Shown here in pieces: positions 1 to 10,971 of a stretch of DNA of 64,000 nucleotides. The notes under the pieces were generated by a model that saw only the letters and a program-made list of their open reading frames with translations, had not been told where the DNA came from and made no database searches. The position numbers were made by a program, and so were the translations under genes. How positions within the stretch are numbered: position 1 is the first letter of the stretch; every line of letters begins with the position of its first letter. Origin of the DNA: Ignelater luminosus (Eukaryota > Arthropoda > Insecta > Coleoptera > Elateridae); the NCBI GenBank assembly GCA_011009095.1, contig VTPC01090689.1:251428-315427 (forward strand). The letters are read 5' to 3'.

Positions 1-293
1 AAACAATACTAATTGTAAGGGTTAAAAAATACTATTTGTGTTTGAAGTATAACAGTAGTTTATAAAATAAACACAAACTGACAAGTTTTTTTATAATATT
101 TATATAAAACATAAAAAGTCTGATAACCAACAAAACGTGAATAAACGAGAAACTTTCCTTTTGACGAAATACAAACCATATCTTTGCAAAATGACTATAA
201 CATACATACAAAAGTGTAAAAAGTAATATAAAAACAATCAAGTAGTACCTAATAAATGTTTTTAAAAAAAATATAAATCTACTTTGGTGCTCG

Positions 294-405
294 AATATCG
301 GCCTGGCAGCCATTCCAGGTAAACGGTGGAATGGCTGACGAGTCAACAATTGAATAAAGATCAAAAACAATTGACTATCCCTAAGCCAGGCCACAGCCCG
401 ATATT
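294..405. other. Multi-branched stem-loop element in the orb2 3' UTR
   Basis: A 112-nt three-way-junction-like fold. The closing stem pairs 300-307 with 385-392 (8 bp) and 294-299 with 400-405 (6 bp), leaving a bulge. Inner stem one pairs 308-316 with 328-336, 9 bp perfect. Inner stem two pairs 341-346 and 350-352 with 368-376, 9 bp around a 3-nt bulge. All pairs are Watson-Crick, so the fold is possible on either strand. Read directly from sequence; function unknown. Confidence 0.6.
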
Positions 406-428
406 GCACTAATGGTAACTACAAAATT

Positions 429-461
429 ACGAAATTGGAAATCCCGTACTCCCAATTTCGT
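429..461. other. Perfect 10-bp hairpin in the orb2 3' UTR
   Basis: ACGAAATTGG at 429-438 pairs without mismatch with CCAATTTCGT at 452-461, leaving a 13-nt loop. It lies 24 nt from the multi-branched element at 294-405. Confidence 0.6.
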
Positions 462-868
462 GCTACACAGACAGATCGCAATGCTGTCAAATTTTCACAT
501 ATAAATAGATATTAATTAGGTATTAAACTAAGGTTTATAGTTTAAAACAGTTATAAAAAGTAAAAAATATACAACTCGCAAAAATTTCCAATAAATACAT
601 AGTTAAATATATTAAAAATATGAAAACTCAGACAATCAGCTTAGAAACAATCTGACTGCACACTTCTAAATCTCAAAAACAGATAAAAAGTTATATAATC
701 GTTAGATAAAAACGATGTCCTATAGAATATGATACAAATGTCCCCATCTCAGACTAATCATCTACTCTCCGCAGGCGAGCAAATATACAAACAGTAGAAA
801 AAGGAGTGTAAATCTTTACAAATCATATCAATACATATTTGTACCATGTCATAGATGGTTCACATTTG

Positions 869-931
869 GCACGGGTGGCCGCACACCTAAACTAGAACGG
901 TGGTGCTGCCGGCAATTTTATCGCCCCGTGC
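869..931. other. GC-rich nested stem-loop in the orb2 3' UTR
   Basis: Outer stem 869-875 with 925-931 (GCACGGG/CCCGTGC, 7 bp). Inner stem 881-887 with 899-906 (7 bp, one bulged G). The segment is markedly GC-richer than the surrounding UTR. Confidence 0.5.
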
Positions 932-1010
932 TTAATATTATTACACTATACTGATTACCTAGGAAACATTATAATCATTAACTGATTACGGTTAAAGATA
1001 AAACTCTACG

Positions 1011-1036
1011 GCACGGAGTCTGCGAGGACTCTGTGC
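1011..1036. other. 10-bp hairpin with six-base loop
   Basis: GCACGGAGTC (1011-1020) and GACTCTGTGC (1027-1036) pair over ten positions with one G/T wobble as read here (an A-C mismatch on the orb2 transcript). The loop is 1021-1026. Confidence 0.5.
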
Positions 1037-1682
1037 AGTTATTGCACACATCAAACTCTACTAATCACCATTTATAACAGTTTAGTATAAAAATTCAAAT
1101 TTAAAAAATACAAAGTCTTAGAATAGCTGATACTATATATAATATATACTATACATATCCGTGCAATTCATTTAATACATTAAGACGTCTATGGTATCAC
1201 ACATTAAAATAAACGATGGTAGGAATAAGTGCGGACACTAAGCAAGGGAAGCGACAGTGTTAGTTTTTGGGAGCAGGCCGGTCAGGTACTTGGGGCTAAG
1301 TGTTTTCGCCGCAAGCAAAGGCTCCTCTGCCCTGCAGCGGCTCGCAGATTAGACTAGTATTTACAAATACCCTGAAATTTACTAACTGTACTGCCAGCAT
1401 GAGTTAACGCTTGGCGAAAGAAACATGTGGCCTGTGCAGTGTCCGTTCCGTGCAGGCATAGAGGAGACACTTCACGTAAATACAGCTCGTATGAAAATGG
1501 GCTGGTGCAGTTAAATTTTGCTACCACCAGGCGCCTCATGAAAGAAGATAACTGATTAGGATTACATATATATTTTAAATATGTATAAATTGCTACTATA
1601 GAATTATGCCTATGCAATGAACGGCAATGCCATCAATAATAATAAGCTAAAAATGACGGCAGCCGTGCTAAGCGCTCCTGCG

Positions 1683-1799
1683 TTAACACCAACGGAATGG
1701 GACAGCTCGGGGTCTGTCCGCTCCTTCTTTTACTAGTGGTTTGTGAAATTCTCGTCCTGGTCGTGAATGAATCGTGGCCCAGCAGTGCTCGCAGTAATA
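1683..1799 (-). CDS. orb2: CPEB2-4/Orb2 last coding exon (end of ZZ domain)
   Basis: Last coding exon of the CPEB gene: 38 codons followed by TAA (1685-1683). The residues begin YYCEHCWATIHSRPGREFHK and end in RAVPFRWC, the conserved CPEB2-4 C-terminus. The CxxC pair and the two histidines complete the cross-braced zinc-binding ZZ domain begun in the preceding exon. The acceptor is a TTTCAG immediately upstream (1802-1800), and the 62-bp intron 1800-1861 is phase 0. The exon is too short for ordinary ORF calling, and the plus-strand frame across 1697-1999 is only its shadow. Family knowledge: this zinc module helps the tandem RRMs bind U-rich 3' UTR elements in the cytoplasm. The assignment rests on near-identity to remembered CPEB2-4 sequence. 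Confidence 0.93.
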   Translation of the reverse strand, partial: YYCEHCWATIHSRPGREFHKPLVKEGADRPRAVPFRWC

Positions 1800-1861
1800 C
1801 TGAAACAATTTTTAAAATCGATACACCTCTGTTACATAACCTGTTTTATTGTATTACATAC

Positions 1862-2154
1862 CTGCAAGCAGGTTACGTTAGCACAAAAGAACGGAGCAAA
1901 TTTTCCACCACAGCGCTGGCCTTGACATTCATCACACATTTGATCATCCAAAACGTACGGTTTTACTTCAACTCTTTTATCTATATCACCATGCTGTAAT
2001 TGTACGAAACGTGCACTAATAGCTGCAATATAGCTTTGTTGATTACTGAAGGCTACTCTGCCTGCTCCTTTGGGATATTTTAATTCAGGATCTGTGTCGA
2101 TGCCAGCATAACAAACACCTCCATACAGTCTATCCATGATCATAGCTAATTCAA
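1862..2154 (-). CDS. orb2: CPEB2-4/Orb2 exon: RRM2 and first half of ZZ domain
   Basis: 293-nt exon: two bases completing a valine codon, then 97 codons from ELAMIMDRLYGG to ANVTCLQ. It carries the body of RRM2 (the RNP1-like GAGRVAFSN block) and the first zinc ligands (MCDEC, CGGKF, FFCANVTC). The acceptor is TTTTCAG (2157-2155 is the CAG). The donor is CAG followed by GTATGT (1861 onward), leaving the frame at a codon boundary. No indels or stops. The frame runs on a few codons into the intron, so a single-frame ORF call would wrongly end it near 1832 and start it at the internal Met at 2143; splice sites and homology fix the true ends. In the family, RRM2 packs with RRM1 in the tandem RNA-binding module. 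Confidence 0.93.
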
Positions 2155-3718
2155 CTGAAAATATAAATTAAATTGGTATAATAAGTCTATTTAGACACAT
2201 ACTATAGAGAATTCCATAGTGAATAATAAGATTGTACTAGTTATCCTGAGAGGTATCTTGTAAACAAACAAATATATGTATTATGTGTTCACTTACTAAG
2301 ATAATACAATCTATGCGATCTAGATCTATTTGAACTGTAATTTTACAAATTGCACTTGCATAAATGGCATATTGCTAGTAAGATTTCGAGGTTAGGTATT
2401 CCAAAGCTAATGCAGTGACATCTGTGACTGAGTTAATTATATGTTTTAGTTTGTTGCTGTGTAAATATTGCAATTTCTTTTTCTTATTTGAAAATTTACA
2501 TTTGTTGATATGATTTAGTAAACAATCATCAAGTATGTAAGAATATCTATTTGTAACAGACAATTATTATTACATGTTTAAACTTTCTAGAAAATAAATA
2601 TCTGGTCGAATAGTGATCTCTTATTAGCAGTCTAAGTTGAAGTTAATCAAGATATAATTGTCGACATTGTTATCTACTATAAATCTGATTAACATTTTAA
2701 AACTTTTTTTATATTTATCGATTAAATATTTATATACACTTTCACTTATTTTAAAGCATTAAATATGCAGCAATAAACAGATTTTGTCTATTACTCTGAT
2801 CTAATAGAAAAGAGCATCAACTAGCATATTTTAATAAAGTATACTGAGAATAAAACAAGTGCTATAAAAAAAGCACAGTTTTTTCAAATTTTAATTTAAA
2901 TAACTGTGTATTATTTGGAAGAAATTTGTATTTGTTGTGATTGATTTAAAATTCTCAGTTTTTTAATCTCCACTTTAGGAAGTCCTAACGTGCAATTTTT
3001 AAATTAATTAACTTTTGGAATTTTTTAAGGTTAAGGAAACCTTTTCGATACATATGCTTGGATATTTCTAAGAGAATTTTATTTTGACAGTAAATTTATA
3101 AAATTATTCAATTAATTATAGCAGAGAGAAGTGTGAAGTTATAATGTTGAAATACGTATTCAATAATTAGGCCATTCTTTATGCTAACAATAAGTTATTA
3201 TTATTGCAAAATATTGATTACAACTTCATTTCATTAATTGGTAATAATGTTCCATTTAGCATGTTATAAAATTCCTGCAATCTAATTTAGATTCTCTACA
3301 TGTATTTTATGTTCTTTTTGAATTTCTACAGGTTTTCGTTACGTCATCTTAAGAGAGTATTGCCATCCAAAAATATTATAAATAAAGTAACAATATTAAC
3401 TATTAGTGATTTATTGTTTAATATATGGAATTGCCAACTCTCTTACCTATCCACAATTTCTGGATGATCCATACATGAGCTACCATAGATACACTCTAAC
3501 TGTAGTAACAGTCATTGTACAATATTACAGTGAGTTGTAATGTTCTGGTAATATCTCACGATTTTGAAACTTAATTTTATGATTTTCTCTGAATAATGAA
3601 TAAATGCAATATAGTTTCCATGCTTCCCTTCCCCGTCGCCAATATCTCCAGACCAAATAAAATTAAGAGATGGCAATTCTTTTAAGATATTGAAATATTA
3701 AGTTGTGCATAAACTAAC
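2155..3718 (-). other. CPEB intron (1.56 kb)
   Basis: Intron between the RRM1/linker exon and the RRM2/ZZ exon, phase 1. AT-rich, no transposon recognised. It holds one weak cryptic-exon candidate at 3447-3499 (see findings), bounded by TACTACAG and GATAG/GTAAGAG, which would shift the frame. Confidence 0.8.
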
Positions 3719-3929
3719 CTGCTTTAAGAGGACGTGGTACCCCTCCAACAAATACAGTCTTACGAGGATCTAAAGGCATAGAAGCGTCTAATACAAAATC
3801 AGCATCAGAAAGCCGCCAGGGCCGTATCTGCACAGGTTTGTCTTTTATAGTCGGTGATGAAACACAAAGGTACAACTTATCTTCATCAGTAATGCAGGCA
3901 TCTATTAGACTTTGTACAGAATTTTCGTC
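3719..3929 (-). CDS. orb2: CPEB2-4/Orb2 exon: end of RRM1, linker, start of RRM2
   Basis: 211-nt exon: 70 codons plus one base, starting DENSVQSLIDAC and ending RPLKA plus G. It contains the end of RRM1, the conserved inter-RRM linker (SSPTIKDKPVQIRPW, then LDPRKT) and RNP2 of RRM2 (VFVGGV). The acceptor is TTATGCAG (ending at 3930) and the donor is GCAG followed by GTTAGT (3718 onward). The single trailing G joins the TT of the next exon to make valine, giving the family-typical PLKAVELAM. The apparent Met-Gln before DENS is intron sequence and part of the acceptor, not a start. The linker holds the two RRMs in the fixed arrangement known for CPEB proteins. Intact, no odd features. Confidence 0.93.
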
Positions 3930-3994
3930 CTGCATAACGAGAATAAAAATAAATTAGTAATTCTTGTAGGAAAGGTTAGTTTAGGTTAACAAAC

Positions 3995-4311
3995 CTGAAA
4001 TAATAGGAACGCATATCCCTTTGGAGGAAAATACGATTTACTCTCAGCTTTGTGAGGCCAATCGACGACTAGAGGTCCAAAGCGACGGAAGCTTGCAGTA
4101 ATTTCATCCTCATCAATATCTGGAGGAAGCCCACCAACAAATACTTTACGAGAGAATCTTTCTCCACCTTCAGAACCTTGAGAGTGCGGTGAAGATCTAG
4201 AAGGTGAGCTTAGTGGCTGTGCTCCTAGTGTACTATCTACCAAGTGTCCAGGTTCTTCTAATAAAACAGTACCAGCTTGATCATCTAACCCAGGAAAATA
4301 TGGTGATTTCC
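3995..4311 (-). CDS. orb2: CPEB2-4/Orb2 exon: linker and RRM1
   Basis: 317-nt exon: two bases (GG) finishing a codon from upstream, then 105 codons. The first part (KSPYFPGLDDQAG to SPHSQGSEGGER) is a Ser/Pro/Gly-rich linker. RRM1 follows, with RNP2 VFVGGL, the signature PPDIDEDEITASFRRFGP, and RNP1 KGYAFLLF. The acceptor is CTGTTTTTCCAG (ending 4312) and the donor CAG followed by GTTTGTT (3994 onward). The 65-bp intron 3930-3994 separates it from the next exon in phase 0. The linker occupies the position of the vertebrate CPEB4 stretch that precedes RRM1. Because the exon needs one base from upstream, any 5' exon must end in phase 1, which constrains the search for N-terminal exons. Family role: cytoplasmic mRNA-specific repression and activation. 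Confidence 0.93.
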
Positions 4312-7300
4312 CTGGAAAAACAGATTTTCTTTTTAATTTTGTATTCTAATTAATTGATTAAACGTCTTTTTTTTATAAAAATCATCATGAAAATGTAAGA
4401 ATGTTTAGATTTGTCACTGTGTATAATCAATAGTTTTATTATGATAGTAGTATTATGCATACAAGCAGTGAGTCAAGAAAGATTTGCTTGTTTTCTACAT
4501 ACTAAAGTTCAATTATTTTATTTTAGTTTAATTTACTTAATTGTAAGATTTATTTTGTAATAAGAATATAAGAAAAAAATTAAAATTGTATTAAGTAGAA
4601 CTGGAACGTTATTCTTTTTTTTTTAATAAAAAGTAATTTTAAAATATGAAAAGGGGAAGTTTGAAATCTAAAAAGGCGATCTAAAATTCTAAGATTAAGA
4701 AAATGATGGAAACTTTTTTAATTCTTATTCATATAAGACTTAACTAAGCGAGATCGAAGTTAGAAATTAAACTTTCAAAGTATATCTTAAAATGTTTTGC
4801 TCCAGGTGGAACTTTATATAAAAATGTTTGGAATTTAAATTTAATTCAGACTTTTATGATATTTTAAAAGTACTACCGTGATAAATGAATTCTGATGTCG
4901 AGAATCATTAAGAAGTTAAAAGTTATGTCTGAGGTCTCGTCAATAGCATTTCAGCGTCGGCGCGCTTTGAACCTGAAAACTACCCCAATTTTAGGATACG
5001 TGAGTACAGTGCAATGACCTCGAGAGCACGTGCATTTGAGGACATGGTGGGGGAGAAAATAGACCGGTGCTGCAATACAATGTTTGAAAATTCCACTAGG
5101 AAAGCTAAGAAAACAATTTTCTTTTATGAGCTTCATATATTTTCCTTTTTTTCTAATTTGAAAATGTTTTGACCTCGGGCAAATTTTGCTCTGACGCTTT
5201 TGCCTTTTTATAAAACAAATGTGTATTTGTTTTTTTAAATTAATCGTGGGTAACGTATCTAATTTTAAAGATGTTTTTTCCACTGCCTGCTAGAAATTCC
5301 AATTTGATCAAAATTGTAACGTAATTTTTTGTGCGAAAGATGGTTGCTGTTATAAAAATTGGTAGTTAGACGGAGAAACGAATTTCGCATTACCTGGAAA
5401 GTCTAAAAATCTTATTTTCAATGTGTAAGGATTAAACAAGATAAATGGAAGTTGAGAGTTGAAATCGAAACATATGAAATAGATAACTTTATGTGAAATG
5501 GTATCATTACTGCGTACTGCATAATATATTAAATAATTTAATACATCTAAGATGCTGCGTCATATTCCAATGTGGTAGAATATAATAGGATTACAGTATC
5601 ATCAATATTATCAAAAGTTACAGCTATATTTTAAATAATTTAAAAATTAGTGAATTAAAAATGTTAATAAATAGTTATTGTTATAATTATGGCCCATGTT
5701 CGTACAGGTTTTTGATCAAGTGTATAAATTAGCATATTTGCATACAACTCTGTCGTATAGAAATGGAAATGTTACTACCAATAATTAAAATATTGTCTAA
5801 AATTCCTACCATTACGTCTATTTGCATAAAAGAAGGATAGAGGTTCGTAATCTTTTGATATTTACGTAACGGCGATTACAAAACTTCTGCAACTATGCCA
5901 ACATTTTTTTGAAAAATTTCAAGAAGCTCTTTTATTATGAAAATTGGCGACAGTATTTGTACAAGACGTCCAAAATGATGTACTATGTAGCAAACCTAAA
6001 AGAGTGTCGGCAGATAATAAGATGTGTTTATTGGCAAAACATCTACATCAGAGCTTCTTATGAATTGAAACATGCAAAAGAGGATTATTGAAAGTCAATT
6101 GAAATTCGAATCCGCGTTTCAATTGTTTTTACATGTCTGTCATTTGCATCTATTTTTGGTTTTTGGTTTGATAGAGAAGTGAATCTGATAGGAACTCCAA
6201 TCTAGGAGAAATGAAGCAAAGATACTTATTAATGATAAAAGATTTATCTAGGAGATAAATTTTTGGTAGGTAATCACAAAGAGCTGCCATTTTGAACACT
6301 GATAAGACATCGGCAATAAGTATAGCGAGTATCCTATTTTGATGTGACTACTTCCATGGTTGCTTTATTAGTAGAGATAGAGCGATGGGATTTGTACTGT
6401 AATTTTAAGTCAAATTCATTGGTGAAAACGAAATCTGATGGTTTTTTTTTGGTTTTTTAAATGCAAGATATCAATCAGGAATTTAGAGCTCTTTAACAAT
6501 ATATAGTTTAATATATCTATTTTCCAAAAATAGGCCTAACACACAATAACTTGGAAGAGGAAATTCTAAAACACAGTAGGCCATAAATAATCAATTTACT
6601 AAACAGTTGACGCATTCATTGGTGTTTTAATGATCTTGGTTAAATTAAATCGAGAAGACAACCATTCTTGTGGTGAGCAGACATGGGATAGAAAAATGTA
6701 CAGAAGTTTGTAGTTGTTAGTTTCCTGCTCTATGACGGATGAAGGAGAGGCGCTCATGGAGAATACTACATAAGAAGTGAAACACCTGGATTAGGCAAAT
6801 TAGACATGAAAAATTGCCAAAGACAATATTGGAAGAAAGTTTGGGAGAAAAGAGCAGCAAGAGCAGATCCAGATAGGAACATATCAGGTAAGGTATAGAC
6901 GACATTGGTTGCTATACATAAATCTGATAATAGTGATAATATTCAAACGTAAAACCAGACAAATAACCAAAGTATGGTCATGCAAAGTTGTGACCAAATC
7001 CTCGCGTTAGTAAATTAGAACTTTTTGATTATTTTACTTGATCTGAAAAAGGATTTTAAAAAATTTTGGAAGTTAACCAAAATAGTGGCAAAAGTTTCCA
7101 AAATTACTAATTTTTCGAAATTTTAAAAAAATTGGACAATAAATCACCAATTTGCTTTGGTGAAATCAGATTCAGTCTGTCACATGAGAGGTTAGAGAGC
7201 AATTTGTGCCATCGTAGCTACCAGGTATACGTTCTTGCTAGAATATCAAAATTATGTTCATGCACAAAAGCATTTTCAGACCATCGTTCTCTCGAAGTAT

Positions 7301-10300
7301 CCACGTTGAATCGTATGTCGATTTAGATTCTGTACAGAATTACCTGGCTTTTGTCTATTCAACAGCAGCATTACTTTCATTACTTCCTCTATCTCTAAAA
7401 TCACTGAGCAATATTCAGAAAGATCCCAGTAAATCCAAAAATCAAGATTGATACAGTTTTCGCTATCCCAAGACTAAGAGCACAAGGCTTTACTCTTCCA
7501 AAGACTTTGCCAACAACGAAATTATGACTGAGTATTATGAAGTGTTCGGAAAAAAATCATAAAGAGACAATTTTGTAATGGAAAATTCAGATCTAAAAGA
7601 AAAAAGATATTTTGTATATTTTTGATTGTGATTGCGATATTCCGTAGTATAATTAAGCCTCGAAGTTACAGAATTATGATTTTCCAAAATGAGGTTGGTT
7701 TCATTCTATATGAAGATTTCTAGAGGCTCCAAATTAAAAAAAAACTTAGATTGGTTATAATCATGTCAGCTTGATCATTAAAATTACATCTCGGTTTGGA
7801 AATTGATATAGTTCTGTCAATATGTGTTTGTGATATAAATATTAAAATTTCTAATTCCATATTTTTCGTTTTTCTATTTGTGGAGTCCAAACTGCAACTT
7901 CGGCTCGTGCCATAAGATACCGAGAGAAGCTAAAATGTTTCCGTATAAAGTTCATCTAATGATCTCCGAAGAAGTTTTGCAACTGTAGTTATACATTACA
8001 AGTAGATAAAAATTATTGCTAGATTTTTGTTTCCGAACAGTATCAATATTCAAATCAGAACATGTTGCAAATTTTTGACCTTTCGAAATATTTTCATACG
8101 ACTTCGCCAGATCTATATTTTAAGATTTATAGTAACTATGTTGACATAGAAATAGTTATTTTTACCTTCTAACGAATGCCGTTTACAAAATTGTTGAATT
8201 ATATGGATTGGAAGTTTTTTTGTAACGCACCCTGTATTATAAAAGTAATAAATCTAGACACAAACCATAATGATGGCTAAATTTGAAATAATAATAATTG
8301 TGGTGGAATTATACAGATATAATGAACGAAGGTTCATAGAAATAAAAGAGGACGAGTACAAAATCCGAAGTTCGATTAAAATACTATGATCACGCACAAC
8401 AGTAATAATGCGATTCTCGTATTAGGATCATCTTCAGATTTGCCATCTTCTTCACAGATGTAGACTTTTAATTGAAACGATTTGTATTGATATAATTTAA
8501 AACTGTTTTGTTGTTGTTTTATAAACGCAAAAATATCTGCTAATTTGCTGTTGGATTTGTATCGAACTTGCAGAGAAAAGCGAAAACAACAGAATGTTTG
8601 CTTGAAAAACGAACGGCAGAACGAAAATGACAAATCCAATTAAATTCACATAATAAAAAAATTAAAGCTTCTGCAGATAACGTAAAAAATGGAAATTTTG
8701 ATGTATTTTGACGTTCATTATTTAAGTAATTCTTCAAATAAAAACACTGTATCTAAACAAGAAAAGCGTAAAGGGATGATGATGAAATAATAACATCAAA
8801 TAAAATCAAAGGGAATTATTTATTACCATTACTTGTTTGTTGTTAGTTTGCATATTAATAATTAATCAATTAATTAATAATAAATTATAGGATTTCCATC
8901 AATCTGCAATGTATTATAAGAGGTTTAGAAGGATTATATGTGCATAACTACGAATTACTAAATGTACACACCTAGTTAGTTTAATAAATAACACGAACTC
9001 AAATACTGTGATATAATAGAGATAATTAAATTATTATTGCATATTTGAAAAGTTGAGAAATAAAAATGGTTTTATATGCAAAAATTTCTGTTTATCAGAA
9101 ATACAGTGGCAAAAACTAGTGGAATAATCAAATGAAAAGAATAATGACAAGCACTAAAAAACAACTAGAAAATAAATAAAGACAGAAACAAGTGAACGCT
9201 GTAAAACAATAGCAAATATAAAACAAAATTATTTTAAAGGTCTATGGAAATCCCAATTACATTCGTAATAACTAAACTAGAATCATTCATAGAAACAGGG
9301 TGATTTAAAAATTAATACTAAATAGTAAACAATTAAATCAGTAAGCCATACATTAGTTACCAAGCAAGAATAGGAGAGGACTGATAACTTTTAACTTTAA
9401 TTTCAATCATAAAATATCTTCCAAGCTCGAATGTGAATACTGCGACGGTAGTCTTCGAAAATTAAAAAACCTCAAGGGAGAGGTTCTCATAGTATAAACG
9501 TAGTTGCCATTGTTTACGTTACGCTTTTTGTTGCAATTTCTTCACGGCCTACTTGCTACTTATTCATTTTCTCTATTTTATAGTTTCATTTTTTTAGTTT
9601 ATCCTTCTTCTTCTGGAGATCATAGTAGGCTAAGGAATTTATTCCCAGAAAAACTTGGTACGACTATTTATGAACACATACATCATTTAGTAGATTTACT
9701 CAACAGGGCGTATATGGGTCAAGGTTTTTCACGCCGTTTACTTTTTTCCGATCTGATTTCCCAATGCTTGGGTTCCAGAAGGGTTCAAATTCCCGAGCTC
9801 ATTCTTCTCGCTAAGGTTTTTTATGTTCTCCTTAGTAGTGGATGAATGCCAGAATTTCTTGAATTTGTCTACATGTTTTTCTTTCCTAAAATTTCCAGAG
9901 ATGGGGAGAATTAAACGCATTGACCTTTTATCACATTTCCAGTTTATGAAAATTTCCAAGTATCAAGTAGTCGAGTAACTTTGACACTGGGTTAACTCCA
10001 TGCCTTATCCCAAAAAATTAGTTTAGATGGCAAAAACAACCGAGCAAGCAACCAAGATTTTCAGAAAAACGTCTGCCGTCAAAAATGGCTTGACCAACTT
10101 ACCAACTTCCGAGTGCAGCATTAGAAAGAGTTAATTCTTATTTCATTTACAATGCAATATAAGAATGAAAACCTATCGAAGAAACAAATATCTCTGAAAT
10201 GTGGTTCTTTGAAGCCAAACAAACTCGCTTAAACTGACCAAGACGCTAAGCAGGATTATTTTACCACCCTACTGCCAAATTTGAAATGATTTGGTTTTCT

Positions 10301-10539
10301 AAATAATACTGGCACCGAATCCTAGATAGTCGAAGGTAAAATCAGAAACGCATTTCAAAAGAACAGTTTGCAGTACTATTAAAAGATTACCTTGAAATAC
10401 TCGAGAAAAATTCTTTTCGAGAAATTAGCTTTTGTTAGCTAAATTTCTAGACGTTTGCAATCCATTTCTTTTAAGAACTAACAGTTTACTAGAGTTCTTC
10501 ATCATCCTGTGCGTTTTCCCTACTTTTCTCTATCCCGAG
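4312..10539 (-). other. CPEB intron, left part, mostly featureless
   Basis: Intron upstream of the RRM1 exon if the 51-nt exon at 19131 is real. AT-rich with one GC-richer patch (4933-5172, separate entry). A Tc1/mariner-style end (taacgcaccctgta) sits at 8222-8235 without a visible partner. The plus-strand frame 9504-9845 and its minus overlap 9738-9959 are not recognised. Confidence 0.5.
4933..5172 (+). CDS. Unrecognised coding-like frame, possible exon or relic
   Basis: An open frame of 79 codons between TGA 4930-4932 and TGA 5170-5172; the first ATG is near codon 28 (SAMTSRARAFED). Composition is protein-like: FEPENYPNFRIREY, then FEDMVGEKIDRCCNTMFE. It lies in a CpG-richer patch within AT-rich intron. 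The overlapping minus-strand frame (4951-5283) is longer but less protein-like, so I favour the plus strand. A TTTTAG acceptor-like site and a GTGAGT donor-like site occur inside it near 4994-5004, so the exon limits are uncertain. No family recognised. It is antisense to the CPEB gene, about 0.6 kb upstream of the RRM1 exon. It could be a fragment of a decayed transposon or captured gene, or an exon of an antisense transcript. Confidence 0.25.
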   Translation, partial: GLVNSISASARFEPENYPNFRIREYSAMTSRARAFEDMVGEKIDRCCNTMFENSTRKAKKTIFFYELHIFSFFSNLKMF

Positions 10540-10971
10540 CCAATCTCTTCTTCCCACTATAACTCTATCCATTCTTCACATCGTCCACCATCTTTGTCTT
10601 TCTTCTTCCTTTACATTCCCTTTCAATACATCTCTCTTCAAACAAACCTTTCTTAGAACATGTCCTAACCAATTTCTTTTCCTTATGTTAATTGTTTCCA
10701 ACATTGATCTTTGTTCTCCATTTTTCTCTAGACCTTCTACTCTTTTCGTATCCTTCTTCATTATAGTCCATGTCTCACATCCGTACAACATTACGCTCCA
10801 TACAAAGCATTTTGCTATTCTCTTCCTCAATTTATTTCTTAGAGAAAGAAGAATCTCTTGCATGGAGATACTTAAAGAAGTATCAAAAACGCAAATTTCA
10901 TTAGTCACATTGACAGTCTGTGTTACCCTCGCATAATAAATATTATTACCAGCCGTTACTGACATTAACAA
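10540..10971 (-). mobile_element. Non-LTR retrotransposon relic (reverse transcriptase C-terminus)
   Basis: The minus frame contains LRKRIAKCFVWSVMLYGCETWT, then a shortened IRKRNWLGHVLRK block with LKRDVLKG after it. This order (LYG.ETWT, then NWLGH..R, then a basic tail) is the common C-terminal part of endonuclease-reverse transcriptases of insect non-LTR elements. About 30 residues normally between the two blocks appear deleted. Catalytic RT motifs are absent, so it is a dead 5'-truncated fragment. Confidence 0.7.

Larger units (their letters stand above)
1..1682 (-). other. orb2: Putative CPEB/orb2 3' UTR (to window edge or beyond)
   Basis: Follows the TAA at 1683 on the transcript strand. 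No credible coding frame. I found no AATAAA on the transcript strand here, only an ATTAAA near 1170, so the UTR may continue past position 1. It contains strong inverted repeats (separate entries) and nine UUUUAU motifs (seen as ATAAAA on the plus strand at 62, 104, 111, 228, 553, 683, 706, 998 and 1087), more than AT content alone would suggest. The UTR extent is inferred. Confidence 0.6.

Noticed and set aside
1697-1999. Plus-strand 100-codon frame
   Set aside because: Antisense shadow of the CPEB ZZ-domain exons.
4951-5283. Minus-strand 110-codon frame, considered as an upstream CPEB exon because it contains KARRR and a 51-nt AG-to-GAG/GT segment
   Set aside because: The donor (GTCATT) is poor, no GT follows KARRR, and the plus-strand frame looks more protein-like.
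9504-9959. Plus 113-codon and overlapping minus 73-codon frames
   Set aside because: No recognisable domain and compositionally ambiguous; not supportable as a gene.
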